Positions 27,145 through 36,000 of a stretch of DNA of 64,000 nucleotides are shown here, one piece after another. Source of the stretch: Saccharicrinis fermentans DSM 9555 = JCM 21142 (GTDB lineage Bacteria; Bacteroidota; Bacteroidia; Bacteroidales; Marinilabiliaceae); the NCBI RefSeq assembly GCF_000517085.1, contig NZ_KI912107.1:1984398-2048397 (forward strand), written 5' to 3'. The notes under the pieces were generated by a model that was not told where the DNA came from, did not search any database, and saw nothing but the letters and a program-made list of their open reading frames with translations. A program made the position numbers and the translations under genes. Numbering within the stretch: position 1 is the first letter of the stretch; each line of letters starts with the position of its first letter.

Positions 27145-27622
27145 TGGCAGCAAAAAAAATATACGTATTCGCAGATTGGTACAAGTTAGAAAAGTCTGCT
27201 TTCCTCGGAACATTAAATATTGAACAAACCAGAGGTCACGAAGTTTTTTCCTTCGAGTATGATAAAGATTGGTTAAACTCATCCAATCGGGTTCTTCGTT
27301 AGGAGGTGCAAGACCAAAAGCCAGTGTCCTTGATAAAAAGGGAGACCTTTGGATCACTAAATTCCTAAGCTTAAATGACGATATAGATATGGGAGGATGG
27401 GAAATGGTGGCTCATGTTTTAGCATTGCAGTGTGGTATTCAAATGGCACCTTCCATGATTAAAAAGTTCTCAAGTAAAAATCATACCTTTTTAACCAAAC
27501 GTTTTGACAGGGTAGGACAAGATAAACGTATCCATTTTGCATCTGTTATGACATTACTTGGTATGCAAGATGGTGACAACTATCAACGCTCCATAATCTT
27601 TCCAGGAACGAACAAGAACTGA
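27144..27622 (+). pseudogene. HipA kinase relic, internally deleted and truncated
   Basis: Begins MAAKKIYVFADWYKLEKSAFLGTL to EVFSFEYDKDWL, then jumps with a frame change to LIQSGSSLGGARPKASVLDKKGDLWITKF (from ~27269). About 150 codons normally between these blocks are missing. The gene ends at MTLLGMQDGDNYQ, where foreign DNA related to ISAon1 begins, so the catalytic C-terminal half is lost. Confidence 0.85.
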
Positions 27623-27629
27623 TGGCATT

Positions 27630-27755
27630 GGCTTTTGAAAACCATTAAAAAAGGCCTTTACATCAACAACACCTCTGAATTGTCTTCTGAAATCCTTTAC
27701 TTTTGCATTGAAAGATTCTGCTGCAGCATTGATACTTCTGTTATCATTGAGAAAT
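27630..27755 (-). pseudogene. ISAon1-type transposase C-terminal fragment
   Basis: On the minus strand: NDNRSINAAAESFNAKVKDFRRQFRGVVDVKAFL, matching the C-terminal signature NRSINAAAESFNAKIKAFR of ISAon1-group transposases. It abuts the broken end of HipA, suggesting that this insertion cut the gene. Nothing else of the element is recognisable. Confidence 0.7.
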
Positions 27756-27825
27756 TTTGAATCTGGTTAGGAATAAGCTTCGCAAATTTACTCGGGAAGG
27801 CTTGTTTTCAAAGGTCCTCATGATA

Positions 27826-28142
27826 ACTTCGTTATTGTCATTGCCACAAAAAGAACCAAAAAGGTCTAGAACAATAGATCACTACCTGCCCTACAGCGAC
27901 CAACCTAAATGTTATATTAGAACTTCGTCATGAGAATTAAAAGTGCAATCAATCAAGAACTTGTTGAGACGAAGCATAGCACCAGCTATGGTGAGTTGAA
28001 TAAAAGTAACGAAGTGACTTCTTTTGAAGCTATTTTAAGGTGTAATAGATTTTCTAATGCAGCTTTTGGGTAATAATTCTGTCCCGCACACACTTCTTTC
28101 GCGCTAGGCTAACCGCACTACCACCTCAAGTGCCCCGCTCCC
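27826..28142. repeat. Composite dispersed repeat
   Basis: Bases 27836-27896 match the hairpin/'TCTAGAACAATAGATCACTAC' core of the 384-bp tandem unit at 38-39.8 kb. Bases 27913-28142 are the best copy of the other dispersed repeat: ATTAGAACTTCGTCATGAG, then GCATAGCACCAGCTATGGTGAG, AATAGATTTTCTAATGCAGC, and CCGCACTACCACCTCAAGTGC, which is also in the 384-bp unit. Confidence 0.65.
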
Positions 28143-28150
28143 GTACGTAC

Positions 28151-28640
28151 AATGTCGTTAAGTTAAGGATTTCTTGATATTTTTAAGTATATTGGCAGTG
28201 TAATAAGTAAAAGAAACGCAGAGAAACTATTTTTGTAGAAGGGCTTTTTCTCACTCTCTAAAAACTATTGATAATGAATATTTTACCAATAGAAGTAAAT
28301 GTTCAGAAGAAGACTTTACTCGTAATCGAAAGTTGTCTTTTAAAGATTTATTTATATCCCTCATGTGTTTTACCCGTCCAAGTATTCAAACAGAATTAGA
28401 TCGGTTTTTTAAAGCTCTTTCAAAAAATCACTTCATTTAGAGCACTTTACTGGAAAAACAACTATTGCAATAAAATAGGATTTTAATGAAAAGGTTTTTA
28501 TAACTAAATTAATTGAGATACTCTCAAAAAGATTAGAAATAATAAGACCCGGAAGATCATTTAAAAGACCTGATACATCAATCAGGCGAAGACATAAAGA
28601 CTTAACATCTAAAGGGATATGACCTTAACTTAACGACATT
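28151..28640 (+). mobile_element. Internally deleted IS4-type mini-element
   Basis: A 490-bp element bounded by perfect 18-bp inverted repeats AATGTCGTTAAGTTAAGG (28151-28168 and 28623-28640). Inside are the N-terminal (EEDFTRNRKLSFKDLFISLMCFTRPSIQTELDRFFKAL) and C-terminal (KRLEIIRPGRSFKRPDTSIRRRHKD) ends of an IS4-group transposase with the middle lost. It cannot move by itself. It sits inside a palindromic sequence (CGCTCCCG on the left, CGGGAGGCG on the right), which may be its target. Confidence 0.8.
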
Positions 28641-28680
28641 TACCGTGCGGTAGCGGGAGGCGCTGATAGTTTACTTATTA

Positions 28681-28730
28681 TTGTTACATTTGAAACCAAT
28701 GATAGGAGTAGACTATCAGGCTCTACTCTA
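28681..28730 (+). repeat. 50-bp direct repeat, copy 1 (before methyltransferase)
   Basis: Begins TTGTTACATTTGAAACC and ends CTATCAGGCTCTACTCTA. It shares about 43 of 50 bases with copy 2 at 29520-29569. It contains a 7-bp stem GAGTAGA/TCTACTC. Confidence 0.8.
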
Positions 28731-28774
28731 GGCCACAAGCAGGGCTCAGCTAACAAACAGATAACGAAAAACTA

Positions 28775-29401
28775 ATGACAGAATTTTGGGAAGAAAGTTT
28801 TAAGGATAAGAAAGAAATGTGGGGTTTTAAACCTGCAGATTCTGCCATTGCAACCTTAGAGCTGTTTAAAAATATCGGATTAAAAAAAATATTAATACCT
28901 GGATTTGGATATGGGAGAAATGCAAAAATATTCATTGACCAAGGATTTGATGTAACTGGTATTGAGATTTCAGAAACTGCAATTAATTTGGCCCAAAAAC
29001 GTTACGGGGATAATTTGAAAATTCATCATGGTTCTGTTTCAGAAATGCCGTTTGATCAATATTTATATGACGGGATTTATTGTTACGCTTTGATTCATTT
29101 ACTAAATGAGTCAGAAAGAGAAAAACTGATTAATAATTGTTATAATCAACTTAATTCAAATGGATATATGGTCTTTATAGCGATTTCAAAATTGGATGCT
29201 CGCTATGGAAGTGGAGATGAAATTAGTAAAGATACTTTTAAGACAGGATATGGGGTTAACTTGTTTTTCTATGATTTGGATTCAGTAAAAAATGAATTTG
29301 GGGATTATGGATTGATTAAAGCAGAAGAGATTAGGGAACCATTAATGAATGTTGACAATAAACCTTCGCAAAGATTTATTCAGATAATATGCAGAAAATA
29401 A
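28775..29401 (+). CDS. Class I SAM-dependent methyltransferase
   Basis: A 208-residue cytoplasmic methyltransferase. The SAM-binding loop is PGFGYGRNA (residues 42-50), the ribose-binding acid is Glu64 in VTGIEIS, and later motifs are HGSVSEMPF and YDGIYCYALIHLL. The W-GxxP start (WGFKP) recalls thiopurine/tellurite-type small-molecule methyltransferases. Substrate unknown. It is a single gene between two direct repeats, and no promoter motif was recognised. Confidence 0.85.
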   Translation: MTEFWEESFKDKKEMWGFKPADSAIATLELFKNIGLKKILIPGFGYGRNAKIFIDQGFDVTGIEISETAINLAQKRYGDNLKIHHGSVSEMPFDQYLYDGIYCYALIHLLNESEREKLINNCYNQLNSNGYMVFIAISKLDARYGSGDEISKDTFKTGYGVNLFFYDLDSVKNEFGDYGLIKAEEIREPLMNVDNKPSQRFIQIICRK

Positions 29402-29519
29402 ATTATAAACTCCAGTGGCTAATAAATAGGAATATGAGGCGGTCTGCAAGACTCAGCGTTGAGTTCACGTTGTACTACACCTGATTTGATACCTGCTCAG
29501 TATTTTAAGCGTGTTTTGC

Positions 29520-29569
29520 TTGTTACCTTTGGAACTAATGATAAAAGTAAGCTATCAGGCTCTACTCTA
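29520..29569 (+). repeat. 50-bp direct repeat, copy 2 (before isochorismatase)
   Basis: Second copy of the repeat at 28681-28730, ~86 percent identical, same orientation, 51 bp before the isochorismatase start. Confidence 0.8.
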
Positions 29570-29619
29570 CTGTGTCATGCCGAGAAACCACATTGAAACA
29601 TTAATTTAAATTTGAAAGT

Positions 29620-30162
29620 ATGAAAGAAGGATTGATAATAATTGATATTCAGAATGACTATTTTGACAAGGGAACAATGCCACTTGTAAATTCAGACAAT
29701 GCATGTAAAAATGCAAAACTTCTCTTGGAAAGATTTAGGTCTAAAAATTTACCTGTGATTTTTATTCAGCATATTGCAACAAGACCTTTGGCGACATTCT
29801 TTTTGCCGAATACGAAAGGAGCCAAAATACATGAAACTGTGCGTCCGATGGAGAATGAAAGGGTAATTATTAAACATTTGCCTAATAGTTTTAAAGAAAC
29901 AAACTTGCTTGATTTCCTTAAAGAAAAACAAATTACAGATTTAGTAATTTGTGGAATGATGACTCATATGTGTGTTGATGCAACTACAAGGGCTGCTAAA
30001 GATTTTGGATTTAATATTACAGTTATTGGTGATGCTTGTGCAACAAAGGATTTAGAAATTAATGGACAGCTTGTAATTGCAAGCGAGGTTCAGAATAGCT
30101 TTTTAGCTGCATTGAATTATTTTTATTCGACAGTAAAAACTACAAAACAATATTTGAATTAA
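29620..30162 (+). CDS. Isochorismatase-family cysteine hydrolase
   Basis: A 180-residue hydrolase with the family triad: Asp9 (IIIDIQNDYF), Lys85 (VIIKHLPNSF) and Cys118 (CGMMTHMCVDAT, with the usual non-proline cis-peptide before it). Members hydrolyse nicotinamide, ureidoacrylate, N-carbamoyl compounds or isochorismate. The exact substrate cannot be read from the sequence. The gene follows a copy of the 50-bp direct repeat and is probably island cargo. Confidence 0.88.
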   Translation: MKEGLIIIDIQNDYFDKGTMPLVNSDNACKNAKLLLERFRSKNLPVIFIQHIATRPLATFFLPNTKGAKIHETVRPMENERVIIKHLPNSFKETNLLDFLKEKQITDLVICGMMTHMCVDATTRAAKDFGFNITVIGDACATKDLEINGQLVIASEVQNSFLAALNYFYSTVKTTKQYLN

Positions 30163-30332
30163 AATTAGTTGACTACATTTATTATATCGTTGACTTATAG
30201 AGTATCACTTGAAAGGATTGACGAAGAATCAAATAGTTCATGAATGCAATATACTTAAAAATAGCACTTTATAAGGTAGTATTGTGCACTTTTTTATTTT
30301 ACGTCCATACCATAAGTCATCAAGAGGATTTA

Positions 30333-30870
30333 CTATTCGCGAAGTTCAATAAGTAAATGTGGAGACAAAATAGAGTAACGATCTTTGTTGCCTTTAGCTT
30401 GGCATATTCTTATTTGATTGCGTTCAGAAATTATATCAGTCACCTTCATATTAATAAGTTCACTACGTCTGAGACCTGCAGAATAAATGAATGATAAAAT
30501 ACATCTGTGCTTGATGATGTAAGTATTCATTAATTTCGTTAATACCAATTTCTAAAAGATCATCATTCTTAAATGCAGTACAAAAATCTCTCATGTATTT
30601 CGAATAAATTCTTATGGTACTCTCGCTATATCTAAGTCTTTCTAATTTCTCCCAATATCCTTTGGGTAAGTTTATTTGGTTTCTTGTTTTATTTGTGTGC
30701 CCATTTAACTTTACAGAAATAATGTTCATAAACATTAAAAAAGCTAAATCAGCAAACAAAATAATTGTAGAAACTTCTGTTTTTTCTGTCTTTGATAAGA
30801 AAGCTTCAAAGACAAGGCTTTCTATATTTTTGAAACCAAGGAGTTTACTGATGGTAAATGACTGTTTCAA
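30333..30870 (-). pseudogene. Tyrosine recombinase (integrase) relic
   Basis: The N-terminal SAM-like domain reads LPKGYWEKLERLRYSESTIRIYSKYMRDFCTAF to INEINEYLHH. After a frame change and short deletion it continues IKHRCILSFIYSAGLRRSELINMKVTD (catalytic Arg) and KGNKDRYSILSPHLLIEL (catalytic Lys), then stops. The HxxR and Tyr parts are gone. Its place ~190 bp from tRNA-Pro suggests that it once integrated an island at that tRNA gene. Confidence 0.8.
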
Positions 30871-31000
30871 AAATGAGAATAACGCAATATTTGGAGTTTT
30901 TTTGCAAAGACTATTTAACAGCTAAATAAAAATGAGGTCACACTCAAGTCACACCTCAAATATGGTTTACATTCGTTTAAACTGATTTACTTAAAAACAA

Positions 31001-31034
31001 AAAAGCCTGTAATTCGTGAGATTTACAAGCTTTT
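31001..31034 (-). terminator. Terminator of tRNA-Pro
   Basis: A 12-bp stem with one wobble pair (AAAAGCCTGTAA with TTACAAGCTTTT) and, on the minus strand, a T run after it, 24 bp past the tRNA 3' end. Confidence 0.7.
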
Positions 31035-31057
31035 GATACAAACTAATATTTGCTTCG

Positions 31058-31132
31058 TCGGGATGACAGGATTTGAACCTGCGACCCCTGGTCCCCCAGA
31101 CCAGTGCGCTAACCGGGCTGCGCCACATCCCG
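31058..31132 (-). tRNA. tRNA-Pro (anticodon GGG)
   Basis: A 75-nt cloverleaf on the minus strand. The acceptor stem is CGGGATG with CATCCCG, the anticodon arm is CTGGT-CTGGGGG-ACCAG with anticodon GGG, and the T arm contains GGTTCAAATCC. The discriminator is A, and no CCA is encoded. It marks the border between the accessory island and the conserved sigma-factor operon. Confidence 0.95.
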
Positions 31133-31377
31133 AAACAACCAACACTATTTTTTGCATTGGGAGTGCAAATATATAAAAATCTTCAGCTTTTAATAAAGCT
31201 TATAAGGTAAAAAATAAACTTTTTATCATATAAATATTCAATTCACTTACATATCAAACACATACAGTTTTTCATTTTAACGAAGATACTAAGCCAACAT
31301 GCAACCTTTCACAAACTTTGCTGTCTTATAATAAAAATAACCATGTTCAACCCCAATAATTTACTATTGATATTTTT

Positions 31378-31411
31378 TTTGCGCAAGGCAAGCCATTTTT
31401 TAATAATTTTG
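31378..31411 (+). promoter_or_regulatory. Candidate Bacteroidota promoter of the sigma-factor gene
   Basis: TAATTTTG (31404-31411) fits the -7 box TAnnTTTG, with TTTG (31378-31381) as a -33 box 22 bp upstream. That spacing is slightly long. The start codon follows 12 bp later. Confidence 0.4.
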
Positions 31412-31422
31412 CACCGGATTTA

Positions 31423-32022
31423 ATGCAAAGCATGGAAGAAAAAGAATTACTACAAAGATTATCGTTAGGTGATGAAAGTGCCTTTCAAGAGATTTTCATG
31501 CGCTATTACCAACAATTGGTTGTATTTGCCAACAAGATGGTATATGATCTTGATCAATCCAGAGATTTAGTCCAAGAAGTTATTGTTCATTTTTACGAAA
31601 AACGAGATCACATCGAAATTCACACTTCCCTAAAAGCTCATTTATACCAATCAGTTCGAAACCGTTGTCTTAATTATTTAAAAAGAGAACAAACCATACG
31701 TAATCACCATTCAAGAATTTTTGAGGAAAGAAAAGAAAGTCATCAAGAATTTTTAGATTTAATGGAAGAAGCCGAATTAGAAAACAAAATTTTCAACATT
31801 ATTCACGCATTACCTAAACAGTGTCAAAAAATATTCGAAATGAGTCGTTTCGACGGCAAATCAAATGCAGATATCGCAGAAGAATTATCAATATCAAAAA
31901 GAACTGTTGAAACACAAATCAGCAATGCGCTTAAAAAAATAAGAGCAAAACTATTTAGTCACATGGCTTTAACCATCATTTCTCTTTCCTGTATCTTCCT
32001 GAGCAATTTTGCTTATGGTTAA
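31423..32022 (+). CDS. ECF RNA polymerase sigma factor (FecI-like)
   Basis: A 199-residue group 4 sigma factor. Region 2 is DESAFQEIFMRYYQQLVVFANKMVYDLDQSRDLVQEVIVHFYE; region 4 is LPKQCQKIFEMSRFDGKSNADIAEELSISKRTVETQISNALKKIR. A hydrophobic tail (ALTIISLSCIFLSNFAYG) ends the protein, which is unusual but seen in Bacteroidota. Met4 (31432) is an alternative start. With FecR and a STN-type receptor downstream it forms a cell-surface signalling cascade that probably transcribes this same operon. Confidence 0.92.
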   Translation: MQSMEEKELLQRLSLGDESAFQEIFMRYYQQLVVFANKMVYDLDQSRDLVQEVIVHFYEKRDHIEIHTSLKAHLYQSVRNRCLNYLKREQTIRNHHSRIFEERKESHQEFLDLMEEAELENKIFNIIHALPKQCQKIFEMSRFDGKSNADIAEELSISKRTVETQISNALKKIRAKLFSHMALTIISLSCIFLSNFAYG

Positions 32023-32119
32023 GATTTATTCTAAATAACTCCCTATTCAATTATTTTCATACGTGTAATCAAACAAACAATTGTCTTACTAAAACAAATT
32101 CATCTTTAACACTATTAAT

Positions 32120-32266
32120 ATGGAATTTTTACTTCAATTATTGGCAGAACTAATTAAAGGAAACGAAATTGAAAATACAGTTAACACTATTGAAGACCGT
32201 GAAATAGTTGAAGTAGAAGAAAACACTGAAACACAAAATATATTTGGAATGATGCATTTTCATTAA
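32120..32266 (+). CDS. Small acidic ORF between sigma and anti-sigma genes (48 aa)
   Basis: A 48-codon ORF (MEFLLQLLAELIKGNEIE to FGMMHFH) with a hydrophobic head and an acidic middle rich in Glu. It lies 97 bp after the sigma-factor stop and 46 bp before the FecR start, on the same strand. I do not recognise it. It may be a short regulatory peptide or chance; the leftover length and the Asp/Glu-rich content give it modest support. Confidence 0.45.
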   Translation: MEFLLQLLAELIKGNEIENTVNTIEDREIVEVEENTETQNIFGMMHFH

Positions 32267-32312
32267 ACCAATATCATTTATTGTCCGTATATATTTTATA
32301 ATTACAGGGAGA

Positions 32313-33290
32313 GTGAAAGACGATAACAAAAATATAATTCAGCTTATCATTGGTTTTTTAACCCATGATATAACAGACGATGAGTTAAAACAACTGGACG
32401 TTTGGAAAAAATCTACACCTGAGAACCAAGCGAAATTTGAGCAGTATGAATCCGCTTGGTTAAAAAGTAAGAATCTTAAAGTATTCCAACAAATTGATAT
32501 TGAAAAAGACTGGAAATGCGTTCACAAACAGATTAACAAAAATAAGCACCCTAATAATTCCCTCAAGAGATTTAGTATCTCTGTCAGAAAAATAGCCGCT
32601 GTCTTTATTCCCATTCTTTTTATAGCATTATCGGGTCTATTATATTGGAATGTTCCCGGTTTTGGTAGACTAAGTGCTTTTAAAAGCAGCACAGTCATTC
32701 AATCAGTTACCTTACCCGATGGTTCCAAGGTAACGCTCAACAAATACAGTAAAATCATCTACCCTAACAACATAGCAACCGCTGCATCCCGTGATATAAC
32801 ATTAAGTGGAGAAGCCTTTTTTGAAGTCTTCCATAACAAAACACCTTTTAAGGTAGAAACCGGAGATGTCATGGTACAGGTATTAGGAACAAAGTTCAAT
32901 ATACAAGAAATTAATTCAGATATTGCGGTTTCAGTTATCTCTGGTAAGGTAAACGTTTCCACACCACACAAACAATTAAAATTAACCAAAGGCAAAAGAG
33001 CTATTTGCAGCAATGGGCTTTTAATTGAAGAGTATGGAGAAACAGAAAATGATATTTTTTGGTATTCGCATCAATTACGATTCAAGCAAGCCAACCTGAT
33101 AGATATCTGTAAAGAATTGCAAAAAAACTTTGAAGAAATAAAAACCGTTAAAATTAACACCAACGATCTAAGCACCAGGGTCACTACATCCTTTGACAAC
33201 CAAAACTTAAAAGACATTTTAGAGGAGTTACAAATTCATTTCAATAAAAAACTAATATTTGACGGCAAAACCTTAACTGTCTCTGATTAA
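32313..33290 (+). CDS. FecR-type anti-sigma factor
   Basis: A 325-residue single-pass membrane protein. The start is GTG at 32313. The N-terminal cytoplasmic part binds sigma; the membrane helix is near residues 92-111 (IAAVFIPILFIALSGLLYW). The periplasmic FecR domain reads TLPDGSKVTLNKYSKIIYP, LSGEAFFEV and TGDVMVQVLGTKFNIQ, followed by a C-terminal DUF4974-type STN-like domain (LKDILEELQIHFNKKLIF). It relays a signal from the receptor's STN domain to the sigma factor. Confidence 0.92.
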   Translation: MKDDNKNIIQLIIGFLTHDITDDELKQLDVWKKSTPENQAKFEQYESAWLKSKNLKVFQQIDIEKDWKCVHKQINKNKHPNNSLKRFSISVRKIAAVFIPILFIALSGLLYWNVPGFGRLSAFKSSTVIQSVTLPDGSKVTLNKYSKIIYPNNIATAASRDITLSGEAFFEVFHNKTPFKVETGDVMVQVLGTKFNIQEINSDIAVSVISGKVNVSTPHKQLKLTKGKRAICSNGLLIEEYGETENDIFWYSHQLRFKQANLIDICKELQKNFEEIKTVKINTNDLSTRVTTSFDNQNLKDILEELQIHFNKKLIFDGKTLTVSD

Positions 33291-33326
33291 AAATCCATAT
33301 TTTTACGGGATTTCAATCATATTTGA

Positions 33327-35990
33327 ATGGTCAAATCCCGTAAAATAAAATTAATTCTTCTGACCATGCTTCTAAGCCTTAGTTGCATTGTCAATTCTTT
33401 TGCACAATCCATACTCGATAAATTTGTTACTATCCAAATAAAATCAGGTTCCACCGCCGAAATTTTAAATGCCATAGAGATAGAAACAAGCATAACGTTC
33501 AGTTATAGCAATAAGGTATGTATCAGTGACTACATAGAGCTTTCAAGCAACAGAAACACCATCAAAGGCTTTCTTGATGAAGTTTTTGCGTCATGTGCCA
33601 TTGATGTAACAGAGAAGAAGAGAAAGATTTTGATTCTTCCCGAAGAAATTCAGCAAGCGGAAAAATTTACCATAAGCGGCTTTGTAAAAAATGTTGAAAA
33701 TGATGAAATACTCATCGGATCGTCTATTTACGATGCAGTATTATGGGAGGGAACCACATCCAATAATTTTGGTTTTTACAGTTTAACCTTACCCAAAGGT
33801 AACATTATTCTTAACTGTTCATTTGTTGGATATCACTCTGTACAGCATTCTTTTTTCTTAGACAAAGATACCATTATAAACTTTGACCTACTGTATAACA
33901 CCAAATTGGAAGAGATTCCCGTCGTCAGTTTCATTGTCAAAGAAGGCATCAACACCACCCGTACCAGTACCATAAACGTACCCATAGAGCAAATTCAAAA
34001 GTTTCCAGCATTTTTGGGAGAGGTAGATGTCATCAAAACCCTACAACTGTTACCAGGTATAAATAGTGGTAGCGAAGGTGTCAGCGGACTCTTTGTCAGA
34101 GGCGGAGGCGTAGACCAAAACCTATACCTACTCGATGATGTTCCAGTCTACAACATATCTCATCTATTCGGCTTTTTCTCGGTATTTAATGCCGATGCAT
34201 TGAATAACATATCAGTAACCAAAGGAGGTTTTCCGGCTCGTTATGGAGGAAGACTATCGTCAGTGATAGATATACGAATGAAAGATGGTAACCAAGAAAA
34301 GATTGGTGGTACCGTAAGCATTGGTATGATGTCCTCCAAATTTGCTTTGGATGGTCCTTTATACAAGGACAAGACCACCTTTAGTTTATCCGTTCGAAGA
34401 TCCTATTTTGATTTATTCGCGATGCCCATCCAGTCGCAAAGCAATACCCGTACGGCCTTTTACTTTTACGACACCAATGGTAAGATAACACATAAACTTT
34501 CTAATAAGAGCAAACTATACCTAAGTTTTTATGGTGGACGCGATCGCTTTTTCACCAAATATAACTACAACAAGGTACGCGACCCCAACCAACCCGCCGA
34601 CGAAAACCACACCCTGGACATTAACGACCAGGGATACTCCGGATGGGGTAATGCAGTAGGATCGCTACGCTGGAACCAAATATATAATGAAAAGTTATTC
34701 TCCAATATATCATTATCATTTAGCAACTACTCCTATTTTGTGGGCTACGAAGAACACTCTATCTCACCCGGCATATGGAATTATTTTGAACAAAGATACC
34801 ACAGCGGAATCTCGGATGTGATGCTCAAAACCAATTTCGATTATTTTATGAACCCCAAACATCACATCCGCTTTGGCACTTCTTATACAAATCACAGCTT
34901 TAATCCTGGAGCAGATGTACTAAGGCGAACTCAAAATACAACTACTGTATTAGATTCAACCATTGGTGGCAACAAGGTCTTCGGACAAGAAATGTTTTTA
35001 TATATAGAAGATGACTTTGCCATAAGCCAAAGTCTGAAAATGAACCTAGGCATACATACCTCCACATACAACACTCAAAACAAAACCTACTACTCGGTTC
35101 AACCCAGGATATCCGCACGCTTATTATTAGACCCTAAGTTTGCTATTAAAGCAGCCTATTCTAAGATGACACAATATATGCATTTATTAGGATCTTCATC
35201 CGTTTCACTACCTACCGATTTATGGATTCCAGTTACCAGCAATATTGCTCCCCAACACGCCAATCAAATAGCCCTTGGAATCAAATGGCAGTGGCAACAA
35301 GGCTTCGATTTAACCGTTGAAGGATATACAAAAGACTATAAAAACCTGTTAATTTCGACTTACAACCGATCCATACTAAACAATAACCCCAGTGCACTAA
35401 ACAATTTAACATATGGCAATGGGTATTCAAAAGGAATAGAACTACTTATACACAAAAAAACAGGCAAACTCACCGGATGGATTGGTTATTCCTTATCCAA
35501 ATCAAGGCAAAAGTTTCAGCAGATAAATAACGGCAAAGAATTTCCTTCGGCCAACGACCGCGGCAATAGTATCGGGCTTTTCAGTAATTATAAGATTCAC
35601 GATCAGGTTGACCTTGCCCTCACCTGGTCTTTCGGCACAGGCAATGCAGTTACCTTACCATCACAAAAATTCTACACCCCTACCCTTCCCACACAGGGTA
35701 CATTAGACGAATCCACCACGTCCTATTCTGAATATATTGACAATATCAATAACTACAGAATGCCAAAATTTCATCGCTTAGATGTTGGTGTCAATTTTAA
35801 AAAAGAAAACAGATTAGGACACCGGACATGGAGTTTTGGCTTGTACAACGCATATGGTCAACAAAACGCATTTTCAATCTATTTCTCAACCGACATTGAT
35901 GAAAATACCGGTGAAGTAACCCGACACCTGAAACAACTCAGTATATTCCCTGTTCCTCTTCCATATATTCGTTATACATTAAAATTTTAA
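33327..35990 (+). CDS. TonB-dependent receptor with N-terminal STN signalling domain
   Basis: An 887-residue outer-membrane receptor. The signal peptide ends ~residue 26. The STN domain spans ~27-105 (FVTIQIKSGSTAEILNAIEIETSITFSYSN). A carboxypeptidase-regulatory-like domain follows (~115-195), then the plug (LGEVDVIKTLQLLPGINSGSEGVSGLFVRGGGVDQNLYLLDDVPVYN). A 22-strand-type barrel ends in PYIRYTLKF with a terminal Phe. It belongs to the transducer class that controls FecIR. The substrate is unknown; DUF4249 partners occur with varied receptors. It starts 36 bp after fecR. Confidence 0.93.
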   Translation: MVKSRKIKLILLTMLLSLSCIVNSFAQSILDKFVTIQIKSGSTAEILNAIEIETSITFSYSNKVCISDYIELSSNRNTIKGFLDEVFASCAIDVTEKKRKILILPEEIQQAEKFTISGFVKNVENDEILIGSSIYDAVLWEGTTSNNFGFYSLTLPKGNIILNCSFVGYHSVQHSFFLDKDTIINFDLLYNTKLEEIPVVSFIVKEGINTTRTSTINVPIEQIQKFPAFLGEVDVIKTLQLLPGINSGSEGVSGLFVRGGGVDQNLYLLDDVPVYNISHLFGFFSVFNADALNNISVTKGGFPARYGGRLSSVIDIRMKDGNQEKIGGTVSIGMMSSKFALDGPLYKDKTTFSLSVRRSYFDLFAMPIQSQSNTRTAFYFYDTNGKITHKLSNKSKLYLSFYGGRDRFFTKYNYNKVRDPNQPADENHTLDINDQGYSGWGNAVGSLRWNQIYNEKLFSNISLSFSNYSYFVGYEEHSISPGIWNYFEQRYHSGISDVMLKTNFDYFMNPKHHIRFGTSYTNHSFNPGADVLRRTQNTTTVLDSTIGGNKVFGQEMFLYIEDDFAISQSLKMNLGIHTSTYNTQNKTYYSVQPRISARLLLDPKFAIKAAYSKMTQYMHLLGSSSVSLPTDLWIPVTSNIAPQHANQIALGIKWQWQQGFDLTVEGYTKDYKNLLISTYNRSILNNNPSALNNLTYGNGYSKGIELLIHKKTGKLTGWIGYSLSKSRQKFQQINNGKEFPSANDRGNSIGLFSNYKIHDQVDLALTWSFGTGNAVTLPSQKFYTPTLPTQGTLDESTTSYSEYIDNINNYRMPKFHRLDVGVNFKKENRLGHRTWSFGLYNAYGQQNAFSIYFSTDIDENTGEVTRHLKQLSIFPVPLPYIRYTLKF

Positions 35991-36000
35991 TCCAATTTGA

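Noticed and set aside
28681-29569. Integron cassette with attC sites
   Set aside because: The 50-bp repeats lack the RYYYAAC/GTTRRRY pair, and no integron integrase is visible. They are reported instead as an unknown repeat type.
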